Below, one piece after another: positions 36,429 to 44,726 of a stretch of 64,000 nucleotides of DNA. The notes under the pieces were generated by a model. It was not told the DNA's origin and did no database searches. It saw only the letters and a list, made by a program, of their open reading frames with translations. The stretch spans positions 35,441-99,440 of the forward strand of contig JANDLV010000006.1 in NCBI GenBank assembly GCA_024330185.1, read 5' to 3'. The stretch is from Candidatus Siliceabacter maunaloa. Its GTDB lineage: Bacteria; Actinomycetota; Thermoleophilia; Solirubrobacterales; Solirubrobacteraceae. A program made the position numbers and the translations under genes. Every line of letters begins with the position of its first letter. Within the stretch, counting starts at the first letter, position 1.

Positions 36429-37925
36429 TCAGGGAACCTGGGGCCCGGCCGGCGGCCGCGGGGTTGGAACCTGCGGACCGATGGGAACCTGCGGGTCGTT
36501 GCCCGGCAGCGTCGGCGCATGGGGCGGCTCCACGCGCCGCCCGACGGCCTGGTCGTAGCCCGAGCTCGGGCTGGACTGGTAGGGGAACCGGTCCAGGAAC
36601 GGCTTGTCGTTCTGGTCGACGCCGTCGCCGGCGGGGATCTTGTTGCCCTTCATGAAGCCCCCGACGAGCTGGACGTAGATGTCGGTGGCGTCGTCCGCCA
36701 GGCGCCGCCCGTTGGGAAAGCCCGCGCGGTCGCCGCCGATCAGGCCGAAGCGGTTGGGGGTCTGGGCGGGCGGGACGCCCATGTTGATCTTCAGCGTGTC
36801 CGCAGCCACCGGGTCGTCCCCGATCTGGTTGAGGCCCTCGATCCCGGTCAGGAACACGTCGACGAGGTCGTCACGGTCGGTCTCGGGCGCCTTGAGGTCG
36901 AGCGCCGAGACCCCCAGCTCCTCGGGCAGGTTGTTGATCTGCTTCGCGAACTCCGGCTCGAGCAGGAAGCGCTTGAACCGTTCGCCGTCGGTGGCCGGGG
37001 TGGTCTTGTTGAACTGGTCCTTCTCGGAGGCCGGGATGAACAGCTCGTTGACCAGGATGTTGCCCAGACGCGAGACCTGCACCCAGCTCCCGCGGGCCCT
37101 CTTGTTGTCGAACCGTCCGTTGGTGACCTCGAGCTTGCGCCGCTCCGTCGCCGCCCACACGCCGACGGTGGCGTTGTCGGCGTCGGGACCGGAGACCGGC
37201 TCGCCGTCGCGGGTCACGTCGGCCTCGGGCACCTGCATGGTGATCGTCTGGATCGACGTGTCGGCCTGCGTGTCCGTGCCGCCGCCCAGGTTGCCGGGCG
37301 GCACGCGGAGGTTGACGTTGTCGAACGCGGCGCCCAGGTCGATGAAGAACGCGTCGTCACGCTGGCCCGCGAAGTACTTGCCGTCGCCGACGTCGCGGAT
37401 CGCCTGGTTGGCGACCTGGTCGTAGTCGGGGAACGTCTTGGGGCCCGCGTTGCTCGGCGCCACGGGGAGGTCCCTCGCGATCGTCCGCTTCCTGGTGACC
37501 TCGCCGTCCTCGAGCTCCTCGCGCACGATGCGGTAGCTCTGCTTCTCCTGGAGCCGCGGGTCGTCGATGGAGCGCACGCCCGGCAGCCCCTGGCGGTAGG
37601 AGTCGCTGGGGAAGGTCGACTTGAACTCGTACCGGTAGCTGATGTCCGGCTTGCCGTCACCCGTGTTGTCGATGTGGATGTAGTACCGGGCCCGGTCGTC
37701 GAAGCGGAAGAAGTTCGGCCCGTTGGCAGGGTTGCCACCCGGCACCCAGTTGGCGACGACGGTCAGCGCGTCAGGCGCGTCCGGGGCCGTGAACGCGTAG
37801 GTGTCCGTGTTGTCGGCAGCCGGGTCGAGCATGATGTTCGGCGCCTCGCGATGGCTGGAGCCGCTGCTCAGCGACACGGCGATGAGGGCAGCGGCAAGGG
37901 CTGCTGCGACTGACAGCTTCTTCAT
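36429..37925 (-). CDS. Exported DUF4331 protein
   Basis: A 498-residue secreted protein. The signal peptide is MKKLSVAAALAAALIAVSLS; the mature start SSHREAPNIMLDPAADNTDT is the family's hallmark, followed by the DUF4331 beta-rich fold (YAFTAPD, GPNFFRFDDRARYYIHID, DVFLTGIEGLNQ). Function is not known. I place the start at ATG 37925, where GGGAGGA precedes it by 6 nt; 23 more codons upstream are open but lack an RBS. First gene of the DUF4331-TPR-NicO operon. Divergent from the beta-propeller gene. Confidence 0.9.
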   Translation of the reverse strand: MKKLSVAAALAAALIAVSLSSGSSHREAPNIMLDPAADNTDTYAFTAPDAPDALTVVANWVPGGNPANGPNFFRFDDRARYYIHIDNTGDGKPDISYRYEFKSTFPSDSYRQGLPGVRSIDDPRLQEKQSYRIVREELEDGEVTRKRTIARDLPVAPSNAGPKTFPDYDQVANQAIRDVGDGKYFAGQRDDAFFIDLGAAFDNVNLRVPPGNLGGGTDTQADTSIQTITMQVPEADVTRDGEPVSGPDADNATVGVWAATERRKLEVTNGRFDNKRARGSWVQVSRLGNILVNELFIPASEKDQFNKTTPATDGERFKRFLLEPEFAKQINNLPEELGVSALDLKAPETDRDDLVDVFLTGIEGLNQIGDDPVAADTLKINMGVPPAQTPNRFGLIGGDRAGFPNGRRLADDATDIYVQLVGGFMKGNKIPAGDGVDQNDKPFLDRFPYQSSPSSGYDQAVGRRVEPPHAPTLPGNDPQVPIGPQVPTPRPPAGPQVP

Positions 37926-37994
37926 GGGTCCTCCCAGATGAGATCCCGAGGGTGCGCTTGGCTTTTCCCGACAGGCCCTCTCGAGCCCGCTCAT

Positions 37995-38047
37995 GTGCCA
38001 TTGTCGCCCGCTCGCAGGCTGTGGATCACCACTTGGCGCAATGGCAC
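37995..38047. promoter_or_regulatory. Long-armed inverted repeat in the divergent region before DUF4331
   Basis: GTGCCATTGTCGCC (37995-38008) and GGCGCAATGGCAC (38035-38047) are complementary over 13 positions with one bulged base, separated by 26 nt. It lies midway between two divergent starts (37925 and 38088). The long arms suggest an operator or two sites for one regulator. Nothing else was seen in this 162-nt gap. Confidence 0.45.
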
Positions 38048-38087
38048 TTGTTGATCCGCCCGCCCGGCGGCCACGAAGGCGCCTTGC

Positions 38088-39110
38088 ATGACCCGGCGAG
38101 CACTCCTGACCGCCGCGACGGCCGGCGCTGTGGTCGCGCTGATCGTCCTCGTGGTCGTCCTGTCCTGGGGGGGGGACTCCAGCGATCCACCCGATCCACT
38201 TCCTCCCGTGGACCTGCCGGCCGCTACGGTGCGCGACGGGATCGACGTCGGCTCGGACCCGATCGCGGTCGCGGTCGGCGCCGGCGCCGTGTGGGTGCTC
38301 GACGCCGCTGGGGGCACGCTTTCGCGGGTGGATCCGGACACCCGTCGGGTCGTCGGCCCACGCGCCGAAGTAGACGGAGGTCCGTTCGCGGTGGCCGTCG
38401 GGGAGGGCGCCGTGTGGGTGGCCTCGACCAACGGCACGGTGCGCGCGTTCGACCCGCGCACCATGGAGCCGACCGGGCGCTCCGCGCAGGTGCGGGGCGC
38501 CAACGGCCTCGCTGTGGGCCTGCGCGGCGTGTGGGTGACCAGCCGGCTGGCGGGGACGCTCACGCGGATCGATCCCGCCACGCGGCGCGCGGGCCCACCG
38601 ATCCGCGTGGGTGCCGGCCCCGCGGACGTCGCGGTGGGCGCCGGAGCGGTCTGGGTGGCCAACGCGGACGGGGGCAGCGTCAGCCGCGTGGACCCGAGTA
38701 CCGGCCGCGCCGACGCCCCGATCCCGGTCGGGGCACAGCAGGCGCGCGCACTGGCCCTCGGCGAGGGCGGCGTGTGGGTGGTACGTGCCGGCGGGCTGGT
38801 GGGCGATCGTCTCGAGGTCGTTCGCATCGATCCCGAGAGGCGCGAGCTCGACGGCGAACCCGTGCGCGTCCCCGGCGCGATACCGCTGGACGTGGCGGCC
38901 GCGGGCGGCAGCGTCTGGGTCACCGATGCCGGCGGGCTTCCCGGATCACGCCCGGGCGGGGTGTCACGGCTCGATCCGCGCGCCCGCCGGCTCGCCGGAA
39001 CGCTGCCCACGGGCGCCCGTCCGTCCGCAGTGGCCGTCGGAGAGGGCGGCGCCTGGGTCACCAACGCCGGCGACGGGACCCTCACCCCGATCACGGTGGG
39101 GCAGAGGTGA
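38088..39110 (+). CDS. Membrane-anchored beta-propeller (YncE/Vgb-like) protein
   Basis: A 340-residue protein with one N-terminal membrane helix (AGAVVALIVLVVVLSWGG), then six to seven blades of about 42 residues. Each blade carries the pattern VAVGxGAVWVxxxxxGTLSRVDPxTRR (for example DPIAVAVGAGAVWVLDAAGG, then PADVAVGAGAVWVANADGGS). Such propellers bind ligands or proteins outside the membrane; relatives include virginiamycin B lyase and YncE. No catalytic residues can be named. No operon partner on this strand. Confidence 0.8.
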   Translation: MTRRALLTAATAGAVVALIVLVVVLSWGGDSSDPPDPLPPVDLPAATVRDGIDVGSDPIAVAVGAGAVWVLDAAGGTLSRVDPDTRRVVGPRAEVDGGPFAVAVGEGAVWVASTNGTVRAFDPRTMEPTGRSAQVRGANGLAVGLRGVWVTSRLAGTLTRIDPATRRAGPPIRVGAGPADVAVGAGAVWVANADGGSVSRVDPSTGRADAPIPVGAQQARALALGEGGVWVVRAGGLVGDRLEVVRIDPERRELDGEPVRVPGAIPLDVAAAGGSVWVTDAGGLPGSRPGGVSRLDPRARRLAGTLPTGARPSAVAVGEGGAWVTNAGDGTLTPITVGQR

Positions 39111-39125
39111 CCCGGCGCGGGTGTC

Positions 39126-39998
39126 TCACCCCACGCCGGCCAGCGTGTCCTCGAGGCTCTGGGTGGGCGGCTCGCGGGTCTCGCCCGTGAAGCGGCCCAG
39201 CCAGCGCTGGTAGGCGTCCGTCCAGCGGCCGTCGGCCTTGAAGCGCTCCAGGACCCCGTCGAGGAACGTGGCGAACGCCTCGTCGCCGGCGGCCAGTCCG
39301 GCGCCGTAGGGCTCGGTGGTGAGGTCGTCGCCCACGAGGCGCAGGGAGCCGTCCTGGATGATCAAGCCGGTGAGGATCACGTCGTCGTTGACGATCGCGT
39401 CGACGGTGCCGTCCCGCAAGAGCGGGACGCACTCGGAGATCTTGTCGACCAGGCGCAGGTCGGCCTCGGGAGCCTGCTCGGCGAGCGTGAGCTCGTAGGT
39501 GGAGCCCAGCGTCGTGCACACCGCCTCACCGGCCAGGGCGTCGACGCCGGTGATGGGCGAGCCCTCGGGCACCAGGATGCGCCCGCGGGCGACGAAGTAG
39601 GGATCGGTGAAGCCGATGGACTGCGCGCGCTGCGGCGTGATGGTCATGGTCGAGAGCACGAGGTCGACCTCGCCGGCCTGGATGAGGGGGATGCGGTCGT
39701 CGGAGACCGCCTCCACGAAGCGCGGCCGCACCCCGAGTGACTCGGCCACCGCCCGGCCCACGTCCACGTCGAAGCCCTGCACCTTCCCGCCGGCCGGGTC
39801 GCGGAAGCCGAACGGGGGCGCGTCGAACTTGACGCCGATGGCGATCTCGCCGTCGCGTTGGATGGCGCCCATCGTCGTGTCGGGCGCGAAGCGCGGGACC
39901 TGCGCGGCGGGCTGCTCGACCACGTCGGGCTGACCACCGCAGCCCGCGGAGAGAAGCACAAGCACCAACGCGAGCACACCGAGGCGCCAAGAAGTCAT
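39126..39998 (-). CDS. Amino-acid ABC transporter substrate-binding lipoprotein (glutamate/polar type)
   Basis: A 290-residue cluster F binding lipoprotein. The lipobox is VLLSAGCGG. Motifs: GEIAIGVKFDAPPFGFRDPA, QGFDVDVGRAVAESLG, GEVDLVLSTMTITPQRAQSI, FTDPYFVARGRILV, which bind the amino acid's carboxylate and amine. The closest well-known relatives are GluB-like. No permease or ATPase gene is adjacent, so it must pair with a transporter elsewhere or act as an orphan receptor. ATG 39998 is chosen at the signal peptide. Confidence 0.87.
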   Translation of the reverse strand: MTSWRLGVLALVLVLLSAGCGGQPDVVEQPAAQVPRFAPDTTMGAIQRDGEIAIGVKFDAPPFGFRDPAGGKVQGFDVDVGRAVAESLGVRPRFVEAVSDDRIPLIQAGEVDLVLSTMTITPQRAQSIGFTDPYFVARGRILVPEGSPITGVDALAGEAVCTTLGSTYELTLAEQAPEADLRLVDKISECVPLLRDGTVDAIVNDDVILTGLIIQDGSLRLVGDDLTTEPYGAGLAAGDEAFATFLDGVLERFKADGRWTDAYQRWLGRFTGETREPPTQSLEDTLAGVG

Positions 39999-40124
39999 CG
40001 ACCAGGGTCCATCCCGGACATCGTCCCGGACCTTACCGGTGGCCGCGCCGGGCCCTGATCGGAGCGTTCCCGGGCCCGCGTCCGTACGATCACAACGGAA
40101 CACGAGAGGGGAGGCCGGATCACT

Positions 40125-41066
40125 TTGAAGGTCACGATCACGGGAGCCACCGGGCGCGTCGGCGCCAGACTCGTGGAACGCCTGCGCGCGCGGGGCGATG
40201 AGGTCACGGTGCTCTCGCGCTCACCCGAGGGCGCCAGGGGCCGCCTGCCTGACGGCGTCGAGGCCTTCGCCTGGGACCCGAAGACCGGGCCCGCCCCCGT
40301 CGAGGCGCTGACCGGCCGCGACGCCGTCCTGCACCTGGCCGGCGAGGACGTCGGCCAGCGCTGGAGCGAGGAGGTCAAGCGCGAGATCCGGGGGAGCCGG
40401 GAGCTGGGTACCCGCAACCTCGTGGAGGGGCTGGCCGCGGCGGGTGCCAAGCCAGCCGGAGGCGGGCCTGGTGCGCAGCCCCGGCCTGGCCTGCTGGTCA
40501 GCGCCTCGGCCTCGGGGTACTACGGCCCACGCGGCGACGAGCGCGTCGACGAGGCGCAGGGGCCGGGCGACGACTTCCTCGCGCAGGTCTGCGTGGCATG
40601 GGAGCGCGAGGCCCGCCGCGCCCAGGACCACGGCGTGCGCGTCGTGACCGTGCGCACCGGCATCGTGCTCGACAAGGAGGGCGGCGCGCTGGCCCAGATG
40701 CTGACGCCGTTCCGTATGGGCGTCGGCGGCCCGATCGCCGGCGGCGACCAGTACATGCCCTGGATCCACCTCGACGACGAGGTAGGCCTCCTGCTCGCCG
40801 CACTGGACTCGCCCACCTTCTCGGGCGCTGTCAACGCCTCGGCCCCCGAGCCGGCGACCAACAAGGCGTTCTCCAGGGCCTTGGGGAAGGCGATCAGCCG
40901 GCCCGCGTTCGCGCCCGTCCCCGGGTTCGCGATCAAGGCGCTGTTCGGCGAGATGGCGCAGATCGTCACCGAGGGCGTTCGCATGGTGCCCGGCCGCGCG
41001 GGCGAGCTCGGGTACGCCTTCGTCCACCCCGACCTGGACGAAGCGCTGAGGGACATCCTGAGCTGA
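40125..41066 (+). CDS. TIGR01777-type NAD-dependent epimerase (YfcH/SDR39U1-like)
   Basis: A 313-residue extended short-chain dehydrogenase. It has the NAD loop ITGATGRVGARLVERL, VLHLAGEDVGQRWSEEVKRE, the active-site stretch SASASGYYGPRGD and a C-terminal DUF1731 region (GRAGELGYAFVHPDLDEAL). Substrate unknown; eukaryotic relatives are linked to complex I or cell division. The TTG start is supported by GGGGAGG 10 nt upstream; the product begins KVTITGATG directly after it. Confidence 0.88.
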   Translation: MKVTITGATGRVGARLVERLRARGDEVTVLSRSPEGARGRLPDGVEAFAWDPKTGPAPVEALTGRDAVLHLAGEDVGQRWSEEVKREIRGSRELGTRNLVEGLAAAGAKPAGGGPGAQPRPGLLVSASASGYYGPRGDERVDEAQGPGDDFLAQVCVAWEREARRAQDHGVRVVTVRTGIVLDKEGGALAQMLTPFRMGVGGPIAGGDQYMPWIHLDDEVGLLLAALDSPTFSGAVNASAPEPATNKAFSRALGKAISRPAFAPVPGFAIKALFGEMAQIVTEGVRMVPGRAGELGYAFVHPDLDEALRDILS

Positions 41067-41106
41067 CACACCGCCTTCACAGTTGCGCGTAGGCTTGCGC
41101 GCGTAC

Positions 41107-42132
41107 ATGGAAGTGGAGGCCGCCGAGGCAGGAGCCGTCGAGAAGGAGCGAGGCAGGCTCGCCGGCCTGAGCAGCGGCGCGAGCCTCAGCCCGCCGGTGG
41201 TCGCCGGGCTCATCGTCGCCTCCATCGCGGTGGCCCTCATCGTCACCCAGGGCCTGCAGCCCTTCGGCCAGACGACGGTCAACGGGCTCATCTCGGCCTC
41301 GTACTTCGCGTTGGGCGCGGTCGGTCTGACCCTGGTCTACGGCACCCTGAAGCTGGTCAACTTCGCCCACGGCGACCTGCTCACCCTCGGCGCCTACGTG
41401 GCCTTCGTGGCCAACGTGTCCCTGGGCCTGCCGATCCTCCTCGCGGTGCTGTGCTCCGTGGCCGTGGTTGCAGCCTTCGGCGTCGCGACCGAGCGGGTGA
41501 TGTGGCGCCCGATGCGCGCCAAGGGCGCGGGGCTGCTGCAGTTGCTGATCATGACCCTGGGGCTGGCCTTCGTGATCCGCTACTCGATCCAGCTCTTCGC
41601 GGGCACCCAACCGCGCTCGCTGGAGGTCGACGTCACGTCCTCGACGTCGTTCGTCGGCCTGACCATCGGCCAGACCCAGCTCATCGTGGTCCTCGCCGGC
41701 TTCGCCGTGCTGCTCGCGGTGGGGGCTGCCCTGCGCTTCACGTCGCTGGGCAAGCAGATGCGCGCCCTGTCGGACAACTTCGAGCTGGCCGAGGTGGCAG
41801 GCATCAACACCGACCGTGTCGTGCTGGCCACGTGGATCTTCGCCGCCGGCCTGGCCGGCCTGGCCGGGGTGCTCTACACCTCGGCCATCGGCAACATGAC
41901 CCCCAACCTGGGCTTCTTCCTGCTGCTCAGCCTGTTCGCGGCGGTCATCCTGGGCGGCATCGGCAACGCCTACGGCGCCCTGGCGGGCGGAGTGCTGCTG
42001 GGCCTCACCCAGGAGTGGTCGACGCTGCTGGTCGACGCGCGCTGGAAGCTCGCGGTCGGCTTTCTCGTCCTCATCCTCGTGCTCGTCGTGCGCCCGCAGG
42101 GCCTGTTCGGGCGCCAGGAGCGCGCGCTGTGA
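41107..42132 (+). CDS. livH: Branched-chain amino-acid ABC transporter permease
   Basis: A 341-residue permease with about eight membrane helices. LivH signatures: NGLISASYFALGAVGLTLVY, LKLVNFAHGDLLTLGAYVAF, QMRALSDNFELAEVAGINTD and AAVILGGIGNAYGALAGG. I chose ATG 41107; a GTG at 41083 gives 8 more residues. There is no RBS, and TAGGCT lies 11 nt before the ATG, so the message may be leaderless or nearly so. First of livHMGF, joined by stop/start overlaps. Confidence 0.93.
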   Translation: MEVEAAEAGAVEKERGRLAGLSSGASLSPPVVAGLIVASIAVALIVTQGLQPFGQTTVNGLISASYFALGAVGLTLVYGTLKLVNFAHGDLLTLGAYVAFVANVSLGLPILLAVLCSVAVVAAFGVATERVMWRPMRAKGAGLLQLLIMTLGLAFVIRYSIQLFAGTQPRSLEVDVTSSTSFVGLTIGQTQLIVVLAGFAVLLAVGAALRFTSLGKQMRALSDNFELAEVAGINTDRVVLATWIFAAGLAGLAGVLYTSAIGNMTPNLGFFLLLSLFAAVILGGIGNAYGALAGGVLLGLTQEWSTLLVDARWKLAVGFLVLILVLVVRPQGLFGRQERAL

Positions 42133-43091
42133 CCCCGCTGGCCGTCTCGCTGGACGTCTTCGGGTCGTTGGACTTCTGGATCGGCGTGGGCCTGCTGGCC
42201 GCCACCTACGGCATCTTCACTCTGGGGCTGCAGCTCAACGTGGGCTTCACCGGCGTCATCAACTTCGGCCAGGCCGGCTTCATGGCCATCGGCGCCTACA
42301 CGATGGCCATCCTGGTCGTCGAGGCCGAGATCTCCTTCTGGCTCGCGCTGGGGGCCTCGATCCTCGTCGCCATGGCTGCGGGCCTGATCATCGGCCTCCC
42401 CTCGCTGCGCCTGCGCGCCGACTACTTCGCGATCGTCACCATCGCCTTCGCCGAGATCATCCGCTACACGGCGGTCAACGCGCGCGAGCTGACCGGTGGC
42501 AGCCAGGGCATCGGCGGCTTCGACGGCGCGTTCCTCGATCTCTCCGACCTCATGCTCGAGGGCCTGGACAGCTTCGGCCTGGGCGACCAGTTCCTCCTGC
42601 CCCTCCTGATCGTCGCCGTCGCGGTCTTCGGCCTGCTGACGGTGGGGATGTACTTCCTGCAGCGCAGCCCCTGGGGGCGCGTGCTGCGCGCCATCCGCGA
42701 GGACGAGGACGCCGCCCGGGCGCTGGGCAAGAACGCGTTCGCCTACAAGCTGCAGTCCATCTCCATCGCCGCCGCGCTGGGCGCGGTGGCCGGCTGGTTC
42801 CTGGCCCTCAACCTGGCGTTCATCAGCCCCACGCAGTTCGATCCGCTGTTCACCTTCCTGGGCTTCGCAGTGCTCATCCTGGGCGGCCTGGCCAACTACT
42901 TCGGGGTCATCCTCGGGGCGATCATCCTGTGGACGCTGCTGGAGGGCCTGCGCCTTATGGACCTGCCGCTGGACGCCTCGCAGACCGCCGCCCTGCGCTA
43001 CGTGCTCGTCGGCCTCGTGCTTATCGGGCTCATGGCCTTCCGTCCCCAGGGCATGCTGGGCAAGCGCCAGGAGATGGTGCTCGGTGACTGA
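42129..43091 (+). CDS. livM: Branched-chain amino-acid ABC transporter permease
   Basis: A 320-residue permease, partner of LivH. Signatures: LGLQLNVGFTGVINFGQAGF, LPSLRLRADYFAIVTIAFAE, GRVLRAIREDEDAARALGKN and ILGGLANYFGVILGA. GTG start overlaps the livH stop (GTGA). About ten membrane helices. It ends inside the livG start region (8-nt overlap). Confidence 0.95.
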   Translation: MTPLAVSLDVFGSLDFWIGVGLLAATYGIFTLGLQLNVGFTGVINFGQAGFMAIGAYTMAILVVEAEISFWLALGASILVAMAAGLIIGLPSLRLRADYFAIVTIAFAEIIRYTAVNARELTGGSQGIGGFDGAFLDLSDLMLEGLDSFGLGDQFLLPLLIVAVAVFGLLTVGMYFLQRSPWGRVLRAIREDEDAARALGKNAFAYKLQSISIAAALGAVAGWFLALNLAFISPTQFDPLFTFLGFAVLILGGLANYFGVILGAIILWTLLEGLRLMDLPLDASQTAALRYVLVGLVLIGLMAFRPQGMLGKRQEMVLGD

Positions 43092-43917
43092 GCAGGCCGT
43101 GCCGGGTGAGCCCGATCGGGCCCCCGAGCCGGCCGGAGACGTCGATGGCGAGGCCATCCTCGCCGTGCGCGACGTGGCCAAGCACTTCGGAGGCATCCAT
43201 GCCGTCGACGGGGCGAGCTTCGAGGTGCGCCGCGGCTCCATCACAGCGCTCATCGGCCCCAACGGGGCGGGCAAGACGACCCTGTTCAACATCGTCACGG
43301 GCTTTCAGCGCGGCGACCGCGGCGAGGTGATCTACGACGGCGCGTCGATCTTCCGCCGTCCGCCCCACGTCATCGCGCGGCGGCGGATGGTGCGCACCTT
43401 CCAGATCACCAAGGCGCTCGCGGCCATGCCGGTCATCGACAACATGACCCTTGCCGCCCCCGACCAGCCCGGTGAGAAGCTGACCGGCCTGATCTTCCGC
43501 GCGCCGGCGGCACGCCGGCGCGAGAAGGAGGTCCACGAGCGCGCACACGAGCTGCTCGACGTCTTCGGGCTGCGCGAGAAGGCCGACGATTACGCCGGCA
43601 CCCTCTCGGGCGGCCAGCGCAAGCTGCTCGAGCTCGCCCGCGCGCTGATGGTGGAGCCCCGCCTCGTCCTCCTGGACGAGCCCATGGCGGGCGTCAACCC
43701 TTCGCTGGGGCGCAAGCTGCTGGACCACATGCACACGCTGCGCGACCGTGACGGCGTGACGTTCCTGTTCATCGAGCACGACATGGACGTCGTCATGGCC
43801 CACTCCGACGAGGTCATCGTCATGGCCCAGGGGGCGACGATCGCCTCCGGCCCGCCGGAGGAGGTCCGCAACGACCGCGCGGTCATCGACGCCTACCTCG
43901 GGGCCTCGGTGGCGTGA
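43084..43917 (+). CDS. livG: Branched-chain amino-acid ABC transporter ATP-binding protein
   Basis: A 277-residue ABC ATPase: Walker A GPNGAGKTTLFNIVTG, signature LSGGQRKLLELARAL, Walker B LVLLDEPMAGVNP (the LivG-specific AGxNP), switch His in FIEHDMDVV. An acidic 18-residue lead (EPDRAPEPAGDVDGE) precedes the domain. GTG start 8 nt inside livM. Confidence 0.95.
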   Translation: MTEQAVPGEPDRAPEPAGDVDGEAILAVRDVAKHFGGIHAVDGASFEVRRGSITALIGPNGAGKTTLFNIVTGFQRGDRGEVIYDGASIFRRPPHVIARRRMVRTFQITKALAAMPVIDNMTLAAPDQPGEKLTGLIFRAPAARRREKEVHERAHELLDVFGLREKADDYAGTLSGGQRKLLELARALMVEPRLVLLDEPMAGVNPSLGRKLLDHMHTLRDRDGVTFLFIEHDMDVVMAHSDEVIVMAQGATIASGPPEEVRNDRAVIDAYLGASVA

Positions 43918-44645
43918 CGCAGCCGGTGCTGCGCACGGAGGGGCTGGTGGCCGGCTACGTGCCCGAGGTCGACATCCTCAACGGCGTCGACGTCGACCTC
44001 CACGACGGCGAGATCGTGACGATCGTCGGCCCCAACGGCGCGGGCAAGTCGACCCTCATCAAGACCGTCTTCGGGCTTCTGGCCGCACGCGAGGGGCGGG
44101 TGCTGCTGCGTGGCGAGGACATCGCCGGGCGCAAGCCTCACGACATCTCGCGCTCTGGCTTGAGCTATGTCCCCCAGCTCGACAACGTCTTCCCAAGCCT
44201 GACCATCGAGGAGAACCTCGGCCTGGGCGCACTGGCGCGCAAGGGCACTAACGCCGGCGAGCGCACCGAGCGCATGTACGAGCTGTTCCCCCGGCTGGGC
44301 GAGCGTCGCAAGCAGGTCGCCGGGACGATGTCGGGCGGCGAGCGCCAGATGGTGGCCATGGCCCGCGCGCTCATGCCCGACCCCGAGGTGCTGCTGCTCG
44401 ACGAGCCCTCGGCGGGCCTGGCCCCCGCCTTCGTGGACGCCATCTTCGAGAAGGTGGTCGAGGTCAACGAGGCCGGGGTGACCGTGCTGATGGTCGAGCA
44501 AAACGCCCGCCGGGCGCTGGCCATGTCCACCCGTGGCTACGTGCTCGACCTGGGGCGCAACCGCTTCCAGGGCCCCGGCGGGGAGCTGCTCGAAGACCCC
44601 AAGGTCGCCGAGCTCTACCTGGGCGGCGGCGGCTCGCGGATATGA
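43914..44645 (+). CDS. livF: Branched-chain amino-acid ABC transporter ATP-binding protein
   Basis: A 243-residue ABC ATPase: Walker A GPNGAGKSTLIKTVFG, VPQLDNVFPSLTIEENL, signature MSGGERQMVAMARAL, Walker B VLLLDEPSAGLAP, and MVEQNARRAL with Gln-Asn in the H-loop region as usual for LivF. GTG start overlaps the livG stop. The gene ends directly at the third repeat element; the binding protein gene livK is convergent on the far side. Confidence 0.95.
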   Translation: MTQPVLRTEGLVAGYVPEVDILNGVDVDLHDGEIVTIVGPNGAGKSTLIKTVFGLLAAREGRVLLRGEDIAGRKPHDISRSGLSYVPQLDNVFPSLTIEENLGLGALARKGTNAGERTERMYELFPRLGERRKQVAGTMSGGERQMVAMARALMPDPEVLLLDEPSAGLAPAFVDAIFEKVVEVNEAGVTVLMVEQNARRALAMSTRGYVLDLGRNRFQGPGGELLEDPKVAELYLGGGGSRI

Positions 44646-44726
44646 GACGTCGCCCCCGGTCACCGCAAGCGGGGAGAACGGGTTTCGCCCGCGGTCACCG
44701 CAAGCGGGGACCGCGGGCGACGTTAC
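44646..44726. repeat. Composite repeat element, copy 3, filling the gap between livF and livK
   Basis: The 81 bases between the livF TGA and the convergent livK TAG are entirely this element. Outer arms ACGTCGCCC (44647-44655) and GGGCGACGT (44715-44723) are a perfect 9-bp inverted repeat. Inside, the 19-nt CGGTCACCGCAAGCGGGGA occurs twice (44657 and 44692), flanking GAACGGGTTTCGCC. On the minus strand it reads unit (ACGTCGCC, then GCTTGCG) followed by the tail GGCGAAACCCGTTCTCCCCG, as in copies 1 and 2. It can form a strong stem, so it probably acts as a two-way terminator. Confidence 0.8.
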
